Of a stretch of DNA of 16,127 nucleotides, positions 5,835-13,147 are shown in pieces. The DNA is from Caccousia sp900752115. GTDB taxonomy: Bacteria > Bacillota > Clostridia > Oscillospirales > Acutalibacteraceae. The translations under genes and the position numbers were made by a program. Within the stretch, counting starts at the first letter, position 1, and every line of letters begins with the position of its first letter. A model generated the notes under the pieces. The model saw only the letters and a list, made by a program, of their open reading frames with translations. It had not been told where the DNA came from and did not search any database. The DNA is taken from assembly GCA_902472225.1 (NCBI GenBank), contig CABRNB010000066.1:1-16127 (forward strand), given 5' to 3'.

Positions 5835-7166
5835 ATGGCCAAGTACACCAAGGAAGACATCCTTCGCATTCTGGAAGAAAATGATGTGAAATTTATCCGT
5901 TTGCAGTTCACCGATATTTTTGGTACGCTCAAAAACGTCGCCATCACAAGAAGTCAGGCCAAGAAGGCTTTAGATAACGAGTGTATGTTCGACGGCTCTT
6001 CCATCGAGGGATTTGTGCGCATCGAGGAATCGGATATGTATCTGCGCCCGGATCTGGATACCTTCTGCCTTCTTCCGTGGCATACGCAGCACGGAAAGAT
6101 TGCCCGTCTGATCTGCGATGTGTACAAGAAAAACGGGGAGCCTTTTGAGGGAGATCCGCGTTATATCCTGCGCAAGACACTGCAGGAGGCTGCCGACATG
6201 GGATACACCTTCAATGTCGGACCGGAGTGCGAGTTTTTCCTTTTTAATACCGATGAGCATGGCCACCCCACGACAGTAACGCACGACACCGCCGGTTATT
6301 TCGATATGGGTCCCTCCGATCTCGGTGAGAGCTGCCGCCGTGAGATCTGCCTGACACTTGAGGAAATGGGCTTTGAGATCGAGGCCTCCCACCATGAGTG
6401 CGCCGTCGCCCAGCACGAGATTGATTTCAAGTACAGCGATGCGCTCAGCGCGGCTGACAACATTCTGACATTTAAAATGGTGGTGAAATCCGCCGCCGAT
6501 TCCCACGGACTGTGTGCGACCTTTATGCCGAAGCCGCTTTTCGGCCAGGCAGGTTCCGGTATGCACACGAACATGAGCCTGTTCTCGAACGGAAAGAACG
6601 CGTTCCACGATCCGGATTCCCCTACAGGGCTGAGCCGGATTGCCTATAATTTTATTGCCGGTATTTTGGCTCACATCCGCGGTATGAGCGCTTTGACCAA
6701 CCCGCTGGTGAATTCCTATAAGCGCCTCGTTCCCGGTTATGAGGCTCCGTGCTATATTGCGTGGACGGCGAGCAACCGCAGCGCGCTGGTGCGCGTTCCC
6801 GCTACCCGAGGCATGGGGACGCGTGTGGAGCTCCGCTCTCCCGATCCGGCCTGCAATCCCTATCTTGAGCTGGCGGTGCTGCTTGCCGCCGGTCTGGAGG
6901 GAATTCGCAACGATATGACTCCGCCGGAGCCGGTTTCCGCCAACATTTACAACATGACGGAGGAGGAGCGTCTGGCGCAGGGCATTCAGAATCTGCCCTC
7001 TACTCTGATCGAGGCGGTCAACGATATGAAAGCGGATCCGTTTATCCGTCAGGTTCTGGGAGACCATGCCTATTTCAAATATACCGAGGCCAAGAAGCTC
7101 GAGTGGGATGAATACTCCACCCGCGTTTCCCAGTGGGAAATCGATCGTTATCTGAGTAAGTTTTAA
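5835..7166 (+). CDS. glnA: Glutamine synthetase type I, alpha subfamily
   Basis: GlnA makes glutamine from glutamate, ammonium and ATP as a cytoplasmic dodecamer. The protein is 443 residues, close to the Bacillus enzyme (444). Visible motifs are MFDGSSIEGFVRIEESDMYL with R62, a residue linked to glutamine feedback in the Bacillus enzyme; metal-binding E131 and E133 in GPECEFFLF; the HHECAVAQHEIDF segment; KPLFGQAGSGMH; and ATP-site SNRSALVRVPATRG. NIYNMTEEER near the C-terminus is typical of GSI-alpha, and the length leaves no room for the insertion seen in the adenylylated GSI-beta type, so regulation is likely by feedback and transcription. AGGAGGG (5818-5824) is 10 nt before the ATG. dapF follows 20 bp later, probably co-transcribed. 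The leader has a terminator-like hairpin, described separately. Confidence 0.97.
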   Translation: MAKYTKEDILRILEENDVKFIRLQFTDIFGTLKNVAITRSQAKKALDNECMFDGSSIEGFVRIEESDMYLRPDLDTFCLLPWHTQHGKIARLICDVYKKNGEPFEGDPRYILRKTLQEAADMGYTFNVGPECEFFLFNTDEHGHPTTVTHDTAGYFDMGPSDLGESCRREICLTLEEMGFEIEASHHECAVAQHEIDFKYSDALSAADNILTFKMVVKSAADSHGLCATFMPKPLFGQAGSGMHTNMSLFSNGKNAFHDPDSPTGLSRIAYNFIAGILAHIRGMSALTNPLVNSYKRLVPGYEAPCYIAWTASNRSALVRVPATRGMGTRVELRSPDPACNPYLELAVLLAAGLEGIRNDMTPPEPVSANIYNMTEEERLAQGIQNLPSTLIEAVNDMKADPFIRQVLGDHAYFKYTEAKKLEWDEYSTRVSQWEIDRYLSKF

Positions 7167-7188
7167 GGGAAGGGGAAGAGGCTCCCTT
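7165..7188 (+). promoter_or_regulatory. Hairpin enclosing the dapF ribosome binding site
   Basis: AAGGGA (7165-7170) can pair with TCCCTT (7183-7188). The 12-nt loop contains the dapF Shine-Dalgarno AGGGGAAGAG, and the right arm covers the first two bases of the TTG start. The left arm overlaps the last two bases of the glnA stop codon, so a ribosome finishing glnA would melt it. Translational coupling is an inference. Confidence 0.4.
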
Positions 7189-8023
7189 GAAGTTCACAAA
7201 GATGCATGGCATCGGCAATGATTATATTTATGTCAATTGTTTTGAAGAACCGGTTCCGTCTGATCCGGCCGCGCTGTCCCGAAGGCTGAGCGACCGTCAT
7301 TTCGGAATCGGTTCCGATGGATTGATCCTGATCCGCCCCACAGAAAACGGGGACGCCATGATGGATCTGTACAACGCGGATGGTTCCCGCGCCATGATGT
7401 GCGGGAACGGAATCCGCTGTGTCGGCCGTTACGTTTATGAACGCGGCATTGCCAAAAAGGAAACGCTGCGGATTGATACACTCAGCGGTGTCAAGACGCT
7501 CCGTTTGGAGGTAGAGGGCGGCCTTGTTCGTTCCATTGAAGTGGATATGGGCGAGCCGATTCTCGAACCTTCCCGTATTCCGGTGCGGCTGCCGGGAGAG
7601 CGTATTGTTTCGCTCCCGACGGAGATTGGCGGTGAGAGCTATGCGTTGACCTGTGTTTCCATGGGGAATCCGCATTGCGTTGTTTTTGTAGATGACGTGG
7701 ATGCGCTTGCTCTGCAGGAGATTGGTCCGCGCTTTGAGTGGAATCCTCTCTTTCCGGAAGGGGTCAACACAGAGTTTGTACAGGTCCTTTCAGAAAGCGA
7801 ACTGAAAATGCGCGTGTGGGAGCGAGGTTCCGGAGAGACTTGGGCCTGCGGGACCGGTGCGTGTGCGACGCTCGTCGCGGCCAGTCTTTGTGGAAAGGCT
7901 GGGCGAAGTGCGACCGTTCATCTGCGCGGCGGGGATTTGGCAATTCGCTGGCAGGAAGAGGACGGGCATGTATTGATGCGCGGTCCGGCGGAATTCGTTT
8001 TCGACGGAGAGATCCGTGTGTGA
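7187..8023 (+). CDS. dapF: Diaminopimelate epimerase (TTG start)
   Basis: DapF converts LL- to meso-diaminopimelate, the last shared step before lysine and the cross-linking residue of peptidoglycan. It is a PLP-independent two-base epimerase. Both catalytic cysteines are present: C72 in MMCGNGIRC and C221 in WACGTGACA. The N-terminus MKFTKMHGIGNDYIYV is typical, with GNDY in the usual place, and the 278-residue length is normal. The start is TTG at 7187, with the purine-rich AGGGGAAGAGG about 5-10 nt upstream; the next in-frame ATG (7202) would cut into the conserved N-terminus. It follows glnA by 20 bp and is probably in the same transcript. A TGA at 8021 ends it, and the frame then continues open for a possible small ORF. 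Confidence 0.95.
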   Translation: MKFTKMHGIGNDYIYVNCFEEPVPSDPAALSRRLSDRHFGIGSDGLILIRPTENGDAMMDLYNADGSRAMMCGNGIRCVGRYVYERGIAKKETLRIDTLSGVKTLRLEVEGGLVRSIEVDMGEPILEPSRIPVRLPGERIVSLPTEIGGESYALTCVSMGNPHCVVFVDDVDALALQEIGPRFEWNPLFPEGVNTEFVQVLSESELKMRVWERGSGETWACGTGACATLVAASLCGKAGRSATVHLRGGDLAIRWQEEDGHVLMRGPAEFVFDGEIRV

Positions 8024-8053
8024 CGCGGTCCATTCGGAAAGGGGATGAGAAAA

Positions 8054-8218
8054 TTGCCGGAGAGAAGAGAAAACAGCTCCATGAGCGGTACTGTGCTGCG
8101 CGTTCAGGGAATTCCCGCACATTTTTCTCTTTTCCTGCGCTATTTTTTCCGTGAAGTTCCCCGGAATAACAGAATAGAGGTCTGCGGTTCTTTCTCCGGT
8201 GGGGGAAAGAAGCCCTGA
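8054..8218 (+). CDS. Possible small ORF, 54 residues, unknown function
   Basis: I do not recognise this product. It is in the same frame as dapF, 30 bp after its stop. A TTG at 8054 has AAAGGGG (8038-8044) 9 nt upstream, the same arrangement seen for the TTG-started murA. The predicted protein is basic (several R and K), begins MPERRENSSMSGTVLRVQ, has an aromatic and hydrophobic middle (HFSLFLRYFF) and ends SGGGKKP. There is no signal peptide or clear membrane helix. The stop is 4 bp before a terminator, so it would be last in the glnA-dapF transcript. An ATG at 8045 lies directly against the AGGGG and another at 8081 lacks a good site. It could equally be chance open frame in a 3' untranslated region. 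Confidence 0.28.
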   Translation: MPERRENSSMSGTVLRVQGIPAHFSLFLRYFFREVPRNNRIEVCGSFSGGGKKP

Positions 8219-8221
8219 CGG

Positions 8222-8284
8222 AAAAGAAAATTGTCGGCGATGCGTGCAGCAGTGCGGCTGCATCAAGGACAATTTTTCTTTTTT
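8222..8284 (+). terminator. Terminator of the glnA-dapF unit
   Basis: A 9-bp stem AAAATTGTC (8227-8235) / GACAATTTT (8268-8276) encloses a second stem with GCAGC / GCTGC arms. It is followed by a U-rich tail TCTTTTTT to 8284. The A-rich left side means it could also act on minus-strand transcripts, though none is evident. Confidence 0.75.
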
Positions 8285-8406
8285 GGCAGAGGTCGTGATT
8301 CAGGACAAAATCTTCGGCTTTACGATGGATTGATGTAAAATCCAGCTGTCAGCCGGAATAGAAAGCATAATTTTTGAGATTATCATTTAATGGAGCGTGA
8401 GATGGA
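8285..8406 (+). promoter_or_regulatory. purB upstream region with near-palindrome
   Basis: No convincing sigma-A promoter was found: TTGATG at 8330 and CATAAT at 8366 are not correctly spaced. A 17-bp interrupted dyad TCCAGCTGTCAGCCGGA (8341-8357) has 7 of 8 matching positions per half-site and may be an operator. It does not resemble the Bacillus PurR box. GGAG (8392-8395) is the likely purB ribosome binding site, 11 nt from the ATG. Confidence 0.3.
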
Positions 8407-9837
8407 ATGAATACGAATTACGAATCCCCGCTGTCTTCCCGTTATGCCGACGAGGAAATGAAGTATCTTTTCTCGGCGGAAAAAAAGTTCCGCACATGGC
8501 GCCGGCTGTGGATTGCCCTGGCTCAGGCGGAGCATGAGCTTGGTTTGCCGGTTACGCAGGAGCAGATCGACGAGCTGATTGCCCATCAGGATGATATTAA
8601 CTACGAAGTGGCCCAGGCTCGCGAAAAAGAGGTCCGCCATGATGTAATGTCACACGTGTATGCTTACGGTGTGCAGTGTCCCAAGGCAAAGCCGATTATT
8701 CATCTTGGCGCAACTTCCTGCTACGTGGGAGATAACACGGATGTTATTATCATGACCGAAGCGCTGCGCCTTGTGCAGAAAAAGCTTGTTCTTGTGATCC
8801 GCGCTTTGGCGCGCTTTGCGGAGCAGCACCAAAACCAGCCGACGCTGGCCTTTACGCACTTCCAGCCGGCTCAGCCGACGACGGTGGGCAAACGCGCCAC
8901 GCTCTGGATTCAGGATCTGCTCATGGACTTGGAGGACGTCGAATATCAGCTTTCCAAAGCCAAGCTTCTCGGCTCAAAGGGAACGACCGGTACGCAGGCG
9001 AGCTTCCTGGAGCTGTTTGACGGAGACTATGCGAAGGTGCGCGAGCTTGACCGCAGAATTGCGGAAAAGATGGGATACACGGCCTGCTTTGCCGTTTCCG
9101 GACAGACGTATTCGAGAAAGCTGGACAGCCAGATCCTCTCTGTGCTCAGCGGTATTGCCCAAAGCGCGGCAAAGTTCTCGAATGATATCCGTCTCCTGCA
9201 GCACCTCAAGGAGGTTGAGGAGCCGTTTGAGAAGAATCAGATCGGTTCTTCCGCGATGGCCTACAAGAGGAATCCGATGCGTACGGAGCGTATGGCGTCT
9301 CTTGCGCGCTACGTGATTGCAGACAGCCTCAATCCGGCCCTGACGGCTTCGACGCAGTGGTTTGAGAGAACGCTCGACGATTCCGCCAACAAGCGGATCA
9401 GCGTACCGGAGGCATTCCTCGCCGTCGACGCGATTCTTAATCTCTACTGCAATGTGACCGATGGCCTCGTTGTGTATCCGAAGGTCATGGAGCAGCGTCT
9501 GCGCCGTGAACTGCCTTTTATGGCGACGGAGAACATCATGATGGACGCTGTCAAGCGCGGCGGCGATCGCCAGCAGCTTCATGAGCGTATCCGCGTTCAT
9601 TCCATGGCGGCTTCCCGCGTCGTTAAGGAGGAGGGCGGAGAAAACGATCTGCTCGAGCGCATTGCGGGCGATCCTGTGTTTGGCGTAACGCTTCCCGAGC
9701 TTGAGGCGATGATGGAGCCTTCCCGCTATGTGGGCTGCGCTCCGATGCAGACGGCAGACTTCCTCTCGGAGGTGGTGCAGCCTGTCCTCGCCCGGTATGA
9801 GGAGCTGCCTGAGGAGAAACCGGAAATCAACGTGTAA
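8407..9837 (+). CDS. purB: Adenylosuccinate lyase, long eukaryote-like form
   Basis: PurB cleaves SAICAR to AICAR and adenylosuccinate to AMP, each releasing fumarate. The product is 476 residues, longer than the roughly 430-residue Bacillus enzyme. Fumarase/aspartase superfamily signatures are all present: RHDVMSHVYAYG, HLGATSCYVGDNTD, THFQPAQPTTVGKR with the catalytic histidine H151, and the mobile signature loop GSSAMAYKRNPMRTE from residue 280 with the catalytic serine. As I recall human ADSL, many segments match it nearly word for word (ATSCYVGDNTD, GTTGTQASFLELF, WFERTLDDSANKRI, ELPFMATENIMM), so this is the longer ADSL-like subfamily found in many Clostridia. A GC-rich hairpin follows the stop and purA begins 130 bp later. 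Confidence 0.95.
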   Translation: MNTNYESPLSSRYADEEMKYLFSAEKKFRTWRRLWIALAQAEHELGLPVTQEQIDELIAHQDDINYEVAQAREKEVRHDVMSHVYAYGVQCPKAKPIIHLGATSCYVGDNTDVIIMTEALRLVQKKLVLVIRALARFAEQHQNQPTLAFTHFQPAQPTTVGKRATLWIQDLLMDLEDVEYQLSKAKLLGSKGTTGTQASFLELFDGDYAKVRELDRRIAEKMGYTACFAVSGQTYSRKLDSQILSVLSGIAQSAAKFSNDIRLLQHLKEVEEPFEKNQIGSSAMAYKRNPMRTERMASLARYVIADSLNPALTASTQWFERTLDDSANKRISVPEAFLAVDAILNLYCNVTDGLVVYPKVMEQRLRRELPFMATENIMMDAVKRGGDRQQLHERIRVHSMAASRVVKEEGGENDLLERIAGDPVFGVTLPELEAMMEPSRYVGCAPMQTADFLSEVVQPVLARYEELPEEKPEINV

Positions 9838-9843
9838 GCCGTG

Positions 9844-9904
9844 CCGGGCGGGCGCGAAACGGGCCTCCATAAGGCGGCCCTCGTTTCCCGTCCGGTTTGT
9901 TTTT
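9844..9904 (+). terminator. GC-rich terminator-like hairpin between purB and purA
   Basis: Arms CCGGGCGGG (9844-9852) and CCCGTCCGG (9887-9895) pair over 9 bp with one G-U. A 3-nt bulge leads to an inner stem, AAACG (9857-9861) / CGTTT (9882-9886), then GGCC-type pairs. The tail is TTTGTTTTT (9896-9904). A second hairpin, GCCGCGG (9905-9911) / CCGCGGC (9927-9933), follows at once. I see no promoter between these and purA, so termination is probably partial, or a promoter was missed. Confidence 0.7.
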
Positions 9905-9967
9905 GCCGCGGACAGGCACAGGCACGCCGCGGCCGACATAATTTGAAAGGAATCAGGTGCTTTCAGT

Positions 9968-11245
9968 ATGGTAACAGCAATTGTAGGCGCCAATTGGGGC
10001 GACGAAGGAAAAGGCAAAATCACAGACGTCAAGGCAGCTCAGTCCGATATTGTCATCCGTTATCAGGGCGGCAGCAACGCGGGTCATACCATCATCAATC
10101 CCTATGGCAAGTTCGCATTGCATCAGCTTCCCTCCGGTGTGTTTCACGGCCACATCCTCAATATTATCGGCAATGGCGTGGCACTGAGTCCGGAAAAGCT
10201 GGTTGCGGAACTCAAATCTCTTGAGGACAGCGGTGTTCCCAAGCCGAACATTGTGGTCAGCAACCGTGCGCAGGTTGTCATGCCGTATCATGTGGCTCTC
10301 GATACTCTTGAGGAATCTCGGCTTTCCTCCAAGTCGTTTGGCTCCACTCGTTCCGGTATTGCACCGTTCTATTCCGATAAGTTTGCCAAAATCGGTTTTC
10401 AGGTCAGCGAACTGTTTGAGGATGAGGCGACGCTGCGCGATCGCATTGAGCGTATTCTGCCTATCAAAAATACACTGCTTGAGCATCTTTATCACCAGCC
10501 GCCCCTTAAGGCTGATGATGTGTTTGAAAAGCTGATGGAGTACAAGGAGATGCTGGAGCCTTATGCGGCGGATACGTTCTCCATTTTGCATCAGGCTGTG
10601 AAGGAGGGGAAGAACATTCTCCTCGAGGGACAGCTTGGCTCGCTCAAGGATCCCGATTTCGGTATTTATCCGATGGTGACCTCGAGCTCCACGCTTGCCG
10701 GCTACGGCGCTGTCGGCGCCGGTCTTCCGCCGTATGAGATCAAGGAGATCATCACAGTCGTCAAAGCGTATTCGAGCGCGGTGGGAGCGGGTGAGTTTGT
10801 CAGTGAAATCTTCGGTGAAGAAGCCGATGAGCTGCGCCGCCGCGGCGGAGACGGAGGAGAGTACGGCGCTACAACGGGACGCCCGCGCCGCATGGGTTGG
10901 TTGGATCTTGTTGCGACCCGTTATGGCTGCGCCCTTCAGGGGACGACAGCGGTTGCTATGACAGTGCTGGACGCTCTGGGCTATCTTGACGAGATCCCGG
11001 TTTGCGTTGCTTATGAGCTGGACGGCAAGAAGATCGACTATTTCCCGCCGACCTGCGACCTCAAGCGCTGCAAGCCTGTTCTCAAGACCATGCCCGGCTG
11101 GAAGTGTGATATCCGTGGAATCCGCCGCTATGAGGATCTGCCGGAGAACACCCGCCGCTATATCGAATTTGCTGAGCAGGAGATCGGCGTCCCCGTGACG
11201 ATGGTCTCAAACGGCCCGGCCCGTGAGGATATCATTTACCGCTGA
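9968..11245 (+). CDS. purA: Adenylosuccinate synthetase, divergent clostridial subfamily
   Basis: PurA joins IMP and aspartate using GTP to form adenylosuccinate. The 425-residue product keeps the P-loop-like NWGDEGKGK with the catalytic acid D12, the catalytic histidine H40 in SNAGHT, the aspartate loop GATTGRPRRMGWLD and the C-terminal SNGP. It departs from the E. coli pattern (alignment from memory) at several nucleotide-site positions: the intersubunit IMP-binding Arg of DKVARRG is lysine (K141), the EGAQGT motif is EGQLGS so the IMP-contact Gln is leucine (L223), the TKLD guanine motif is TVLD (V333), and STRVGAGPFPTE is SSAVGAGEFVSE. The same changed segments occur, as far as I recall, in PurA of gut Clostridia, so it is a coherent subfamily rather than decay. 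The catalytic Asp argues against PurZ. Neighbour purB supports AMP synthesis. Confidence 0.93.
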   Translation: MVTAIVGANWGDEGKGKITDVKAAQSDIVIRYQGGSNAGHTIINPYGKFALHQLPSGVFHGHILNIIGNGVALSPEKLVAELKSLEDSGVPKPNIVVSNRAQVVMPYHVALDTLEESRLSSKSFGSTRSGIAPFYSDKFAKIGFQVSELFEDEATLRDRIERILPIKNTLLEHLYHQPPLKADDVFEKLMEYKEMLEPYAADTFSILHQAVKEGKNILLEGQLGSLKDPDFGIYPMVTSSSTLAGYGAVGAGLPPYEIKEIITVVKAYSSAVGAGEFVSEIFGEEADELRRRGGDGGEYGATTGRPRRMGWLDLVATRYGCALQGTTAVAMTVLDALGYLDEIPVCVAYELDGKKIDYFPPTCDLKRCKPVLKTMPGWKCDIRGIRRYEDLPENTRRYIEFAEQEIGVPVTMVSNGPAREDIIYR

Positions 11246-11277
11246 GAGCAGCAGTTCCAGGAAGGAGCCAGAGAGTT

Positions 11278-13104
11278 ATGTGTGGTATTGTAGGATATGC
11301 TGGAGAGGTACAGGCAGCGCCCGTTTTGCTGAGCGGGCTCGAGAAGCTGGAATATCGCGGTTATGATTCTGCCGGGATGGCGATTTATGACGGCGAGTCT
11401 ATCCATGTGGCGAAAGCGAAGGGACGGCTTCAGGTGCTGCGCGAACTGACTCAGGACGGAGCGCTGATCCCGGGCGTTATTGGCATCGGCCATACCAGAT
11501 GGGCGACGCACGGAGCGCCGTCGGATATCAATTCTCATCCGCAGGTGAGTGATTCCGGCAAGTTTGCTGTGGTGCATAACGGCATCATTGAGAATTATCT
11601 TGAACTTAAGGAAAAGCTGATGCGCAAGGGCGTTACCTTTGTGTCTGAAACAGATACGGAGGTGGTGGCGCAGCTTCTGGAGTATTATTACAAGGGCGAC
11701 ATCATTGAGGCCGTTATACAGGTACTTCGCCGGGTGGAGGGGTCCTACGCGCTCGGCGTCCTGTGTGAGGACGCTCCGGATCAGATTGTTGCTGTCCGTA
11801 AGGACAGCCCGCTGATCGTAGGACTGGGAAAAGGGGAGAACTTCATTGCCTCCGATGTTCCTGCCATTCTCAGCCGTACACGTGATATCTATCGTCTGAA
11901 CGACAATGAGATTGTCATTCTGAAGAAGGATTCCGTCCAGGTTCTGAACATGGATAGAGAGCCGGTTGAAAAGCAGGTCTGCCATATTGACTGGGATGTT
12001 TCCGCTGCGGAAAAGGGCGGCTATGAACACTTTATGGCAAAAGAAATCATGGAGCAGCCCAAGGCGGTCCGCGATACCATTTCGCCGCGTCTGCGCGGCG
12101 GCCGCGTGGTTTTTGATGAGATTTCCCTGACGGCGGAACAGCTTCGTGCGTTCCGGAAGATTTATGTCGTGGCCTGCGGCTCGGCTTATCATGTGGGTGT
12201 GGTGGCCAAGTATGTGCTCGAGCAGAATGTGCGCATCCCCGTGGAGGTGGATGTGGCTTCCGAATTCCGCTACCGTCAGCCGATTCTTGGCCCTGATACA
12301 CTTGTTCTCGTGATCAGCCAATCCGGGGAGACGGCTGATACGCTTGCCGCTCTGCGCGAGGCCAAGCGTCTGGGAGCATATACGCTTGCGATTGTCAATG
12401 TGGTGGGCAGCACGATTGCAAACGAATCGGACGACGTCATTTATACCTGGGCGGGTCCGGAAATTGCCGTTGCGACCACGAAGGCGTACAGCACACAGCT
12501 GGCCGTGGTCTATTTGCTGACGATTTATCTGGCGGATCTGCTTGGAAAGCTGACGCCGCGGCAGTATGAGGACTACATTGCGGAGCTGGAGGCACTGCCG
12601 GACAAAATGGATGCAATCCTGAAAAACCGTGCCAACATTCAGTATCTTGCTTCCAAGTTTTTCAATGTCCGTGACGTTTTCTTTATTGGGCGTAATCTGG
12701 ATTATGCCATGTCGCTGGAAGGTTCTCTCAAGCTCAAGGAGATCTCATATATCCACTCGGACGCTTACGCGGCCGGAGAGCTTAAGCACGGCACGATCAG
12801 CCTGGTGGAGGATGGCACTCTTGTGGTTGCTCTTGCCACGCAAAGGACGCTTTTTGACAAGATGATGAGCAATGTCCGAGAGGTCAAAACGCGCGGTGCC
12901 GTTGTGCTCGGCGTGACGACCTCGCTGCAGCGGCAAATTGAGAAGGAAGTAGACTGCGTTTTCTATATCCCGGATGCATGTCCGATGATGCTTCCCTCGC
13001 TTTCCGTTATCCCGCTGCAGCTGTTTGCCTACTACGTTTCGTCGATAAAGGGCTGCGACATTGATAAGCCCCGTAACCTGGCAAAATCCGTCACGGTGGA
13101 ATGA
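11278..13104 (+). CDS. glmS: Glutamine--fructose-6-phosphate aminotransferase (isomerizing)
   Basis: GlmS makes glucosamine 6-phosphate from fructose 6-phosphate and glutamine, feeding UDP-GlcNAc and thus MurA. The 608-residue length is standard. The N-terminal glutaminase domain (about 1-240) starts MCGIVGYAG with the nucleophile C2 after removal of Met and has HTRWATHG and HNGIIENY. Two SIS sugar-isomerase domains follow; visible are SQSGETADT near residue 343, the SLEGSLKLKEISYIH segment, AAGELKHG with catalytic residues, and the C-terminal LAKSVTVE with the lysine that binds the sugar. GAAGGAG (11261-11267) is 10 nt before the ATG. It is 32 bp after purA and 43 bp before guaA, so probably in one transcript. 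There is no space for a glmS ribozyme, which many Firmicutes use upstream of this gene. Confidence 0.97.
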   Translation: MCGIVGYAGEVQAAPVLLSGLEKLEYRGYDSAGMAIYDGESIHVAKAKGRLQVLRELTQDGALIPGVIGIGHTRWATHGAPSDINSHPQVSDSGKFAVVHNGIIENYLELKEKLMRKGVTFVSETDTEVVAQLLEYYYKGDIIEAVIQVLRRVEGSYALGVLCEDAPDQIVAVRKDSPLIVGLGKGENFIASDVPAILSRTRDIYRLNDNEIVILKKDSVQVLNMDREPVEKQVCHIDWDVSAAEKGGYEHFMAKEIMEQPKAVRDTISPRLRGGRVVFDEISLTAEQLRAFRKIYVVACGSAYHVGVVAKYVLEQNVRIPVEVDVASEFRYRQPILGPDTLVLVISQSGETADTLAALREAKRLGAYTLAIVNVVGSTIANESDDVIYTWAGPEIAVATTKAYSTQLAVVYLLTIYLADLLGKLTPRQYEDYIAELEALPDKMDAILKNRANIQYLASKFFNVRDVFFIGRNLDYAMSLEGSLKLKEISYIHSDAYAAGELKHGTISLVEDGTLVVALATQRTLFDKMMSNVREVKTRGAVVLGVTTSLQRQIEKEVDCVFYIPDACPMMLPSLSVIPLQLFAYYVSSIKGCDIDKPRNLAKSVTVE

Positions 13105-13147
13105 CCTCTCCGTGGCATACAGGAATTCAAGCAATCGGAGGAATATG

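Noticed and set aside
5970..7067. Minus-strand open frame (365 codons) opposite glnA
   Set aside because: Shadow of glnA; histidine and arginine-rich composition is typical of reverse-frame artefacts.
9968..11245. Phage-type PurZ instead of PurA
   Set aside because: The catalytic aspartate of GDEGKGK is retained, whereas PurZ lacks it, and the gene sits beside purB in a housekeeping context.
11246..11277. glmS ribozyme
   Set aside because: The 32-bp gap is far too short and shows no ribozyme core.
13061..13147. Upstream extension of guaA starting inside glmS
   Set aside because: The extra residues are not family-like, while GGAGGA at 13137-13142 serves the ATG at 13148.
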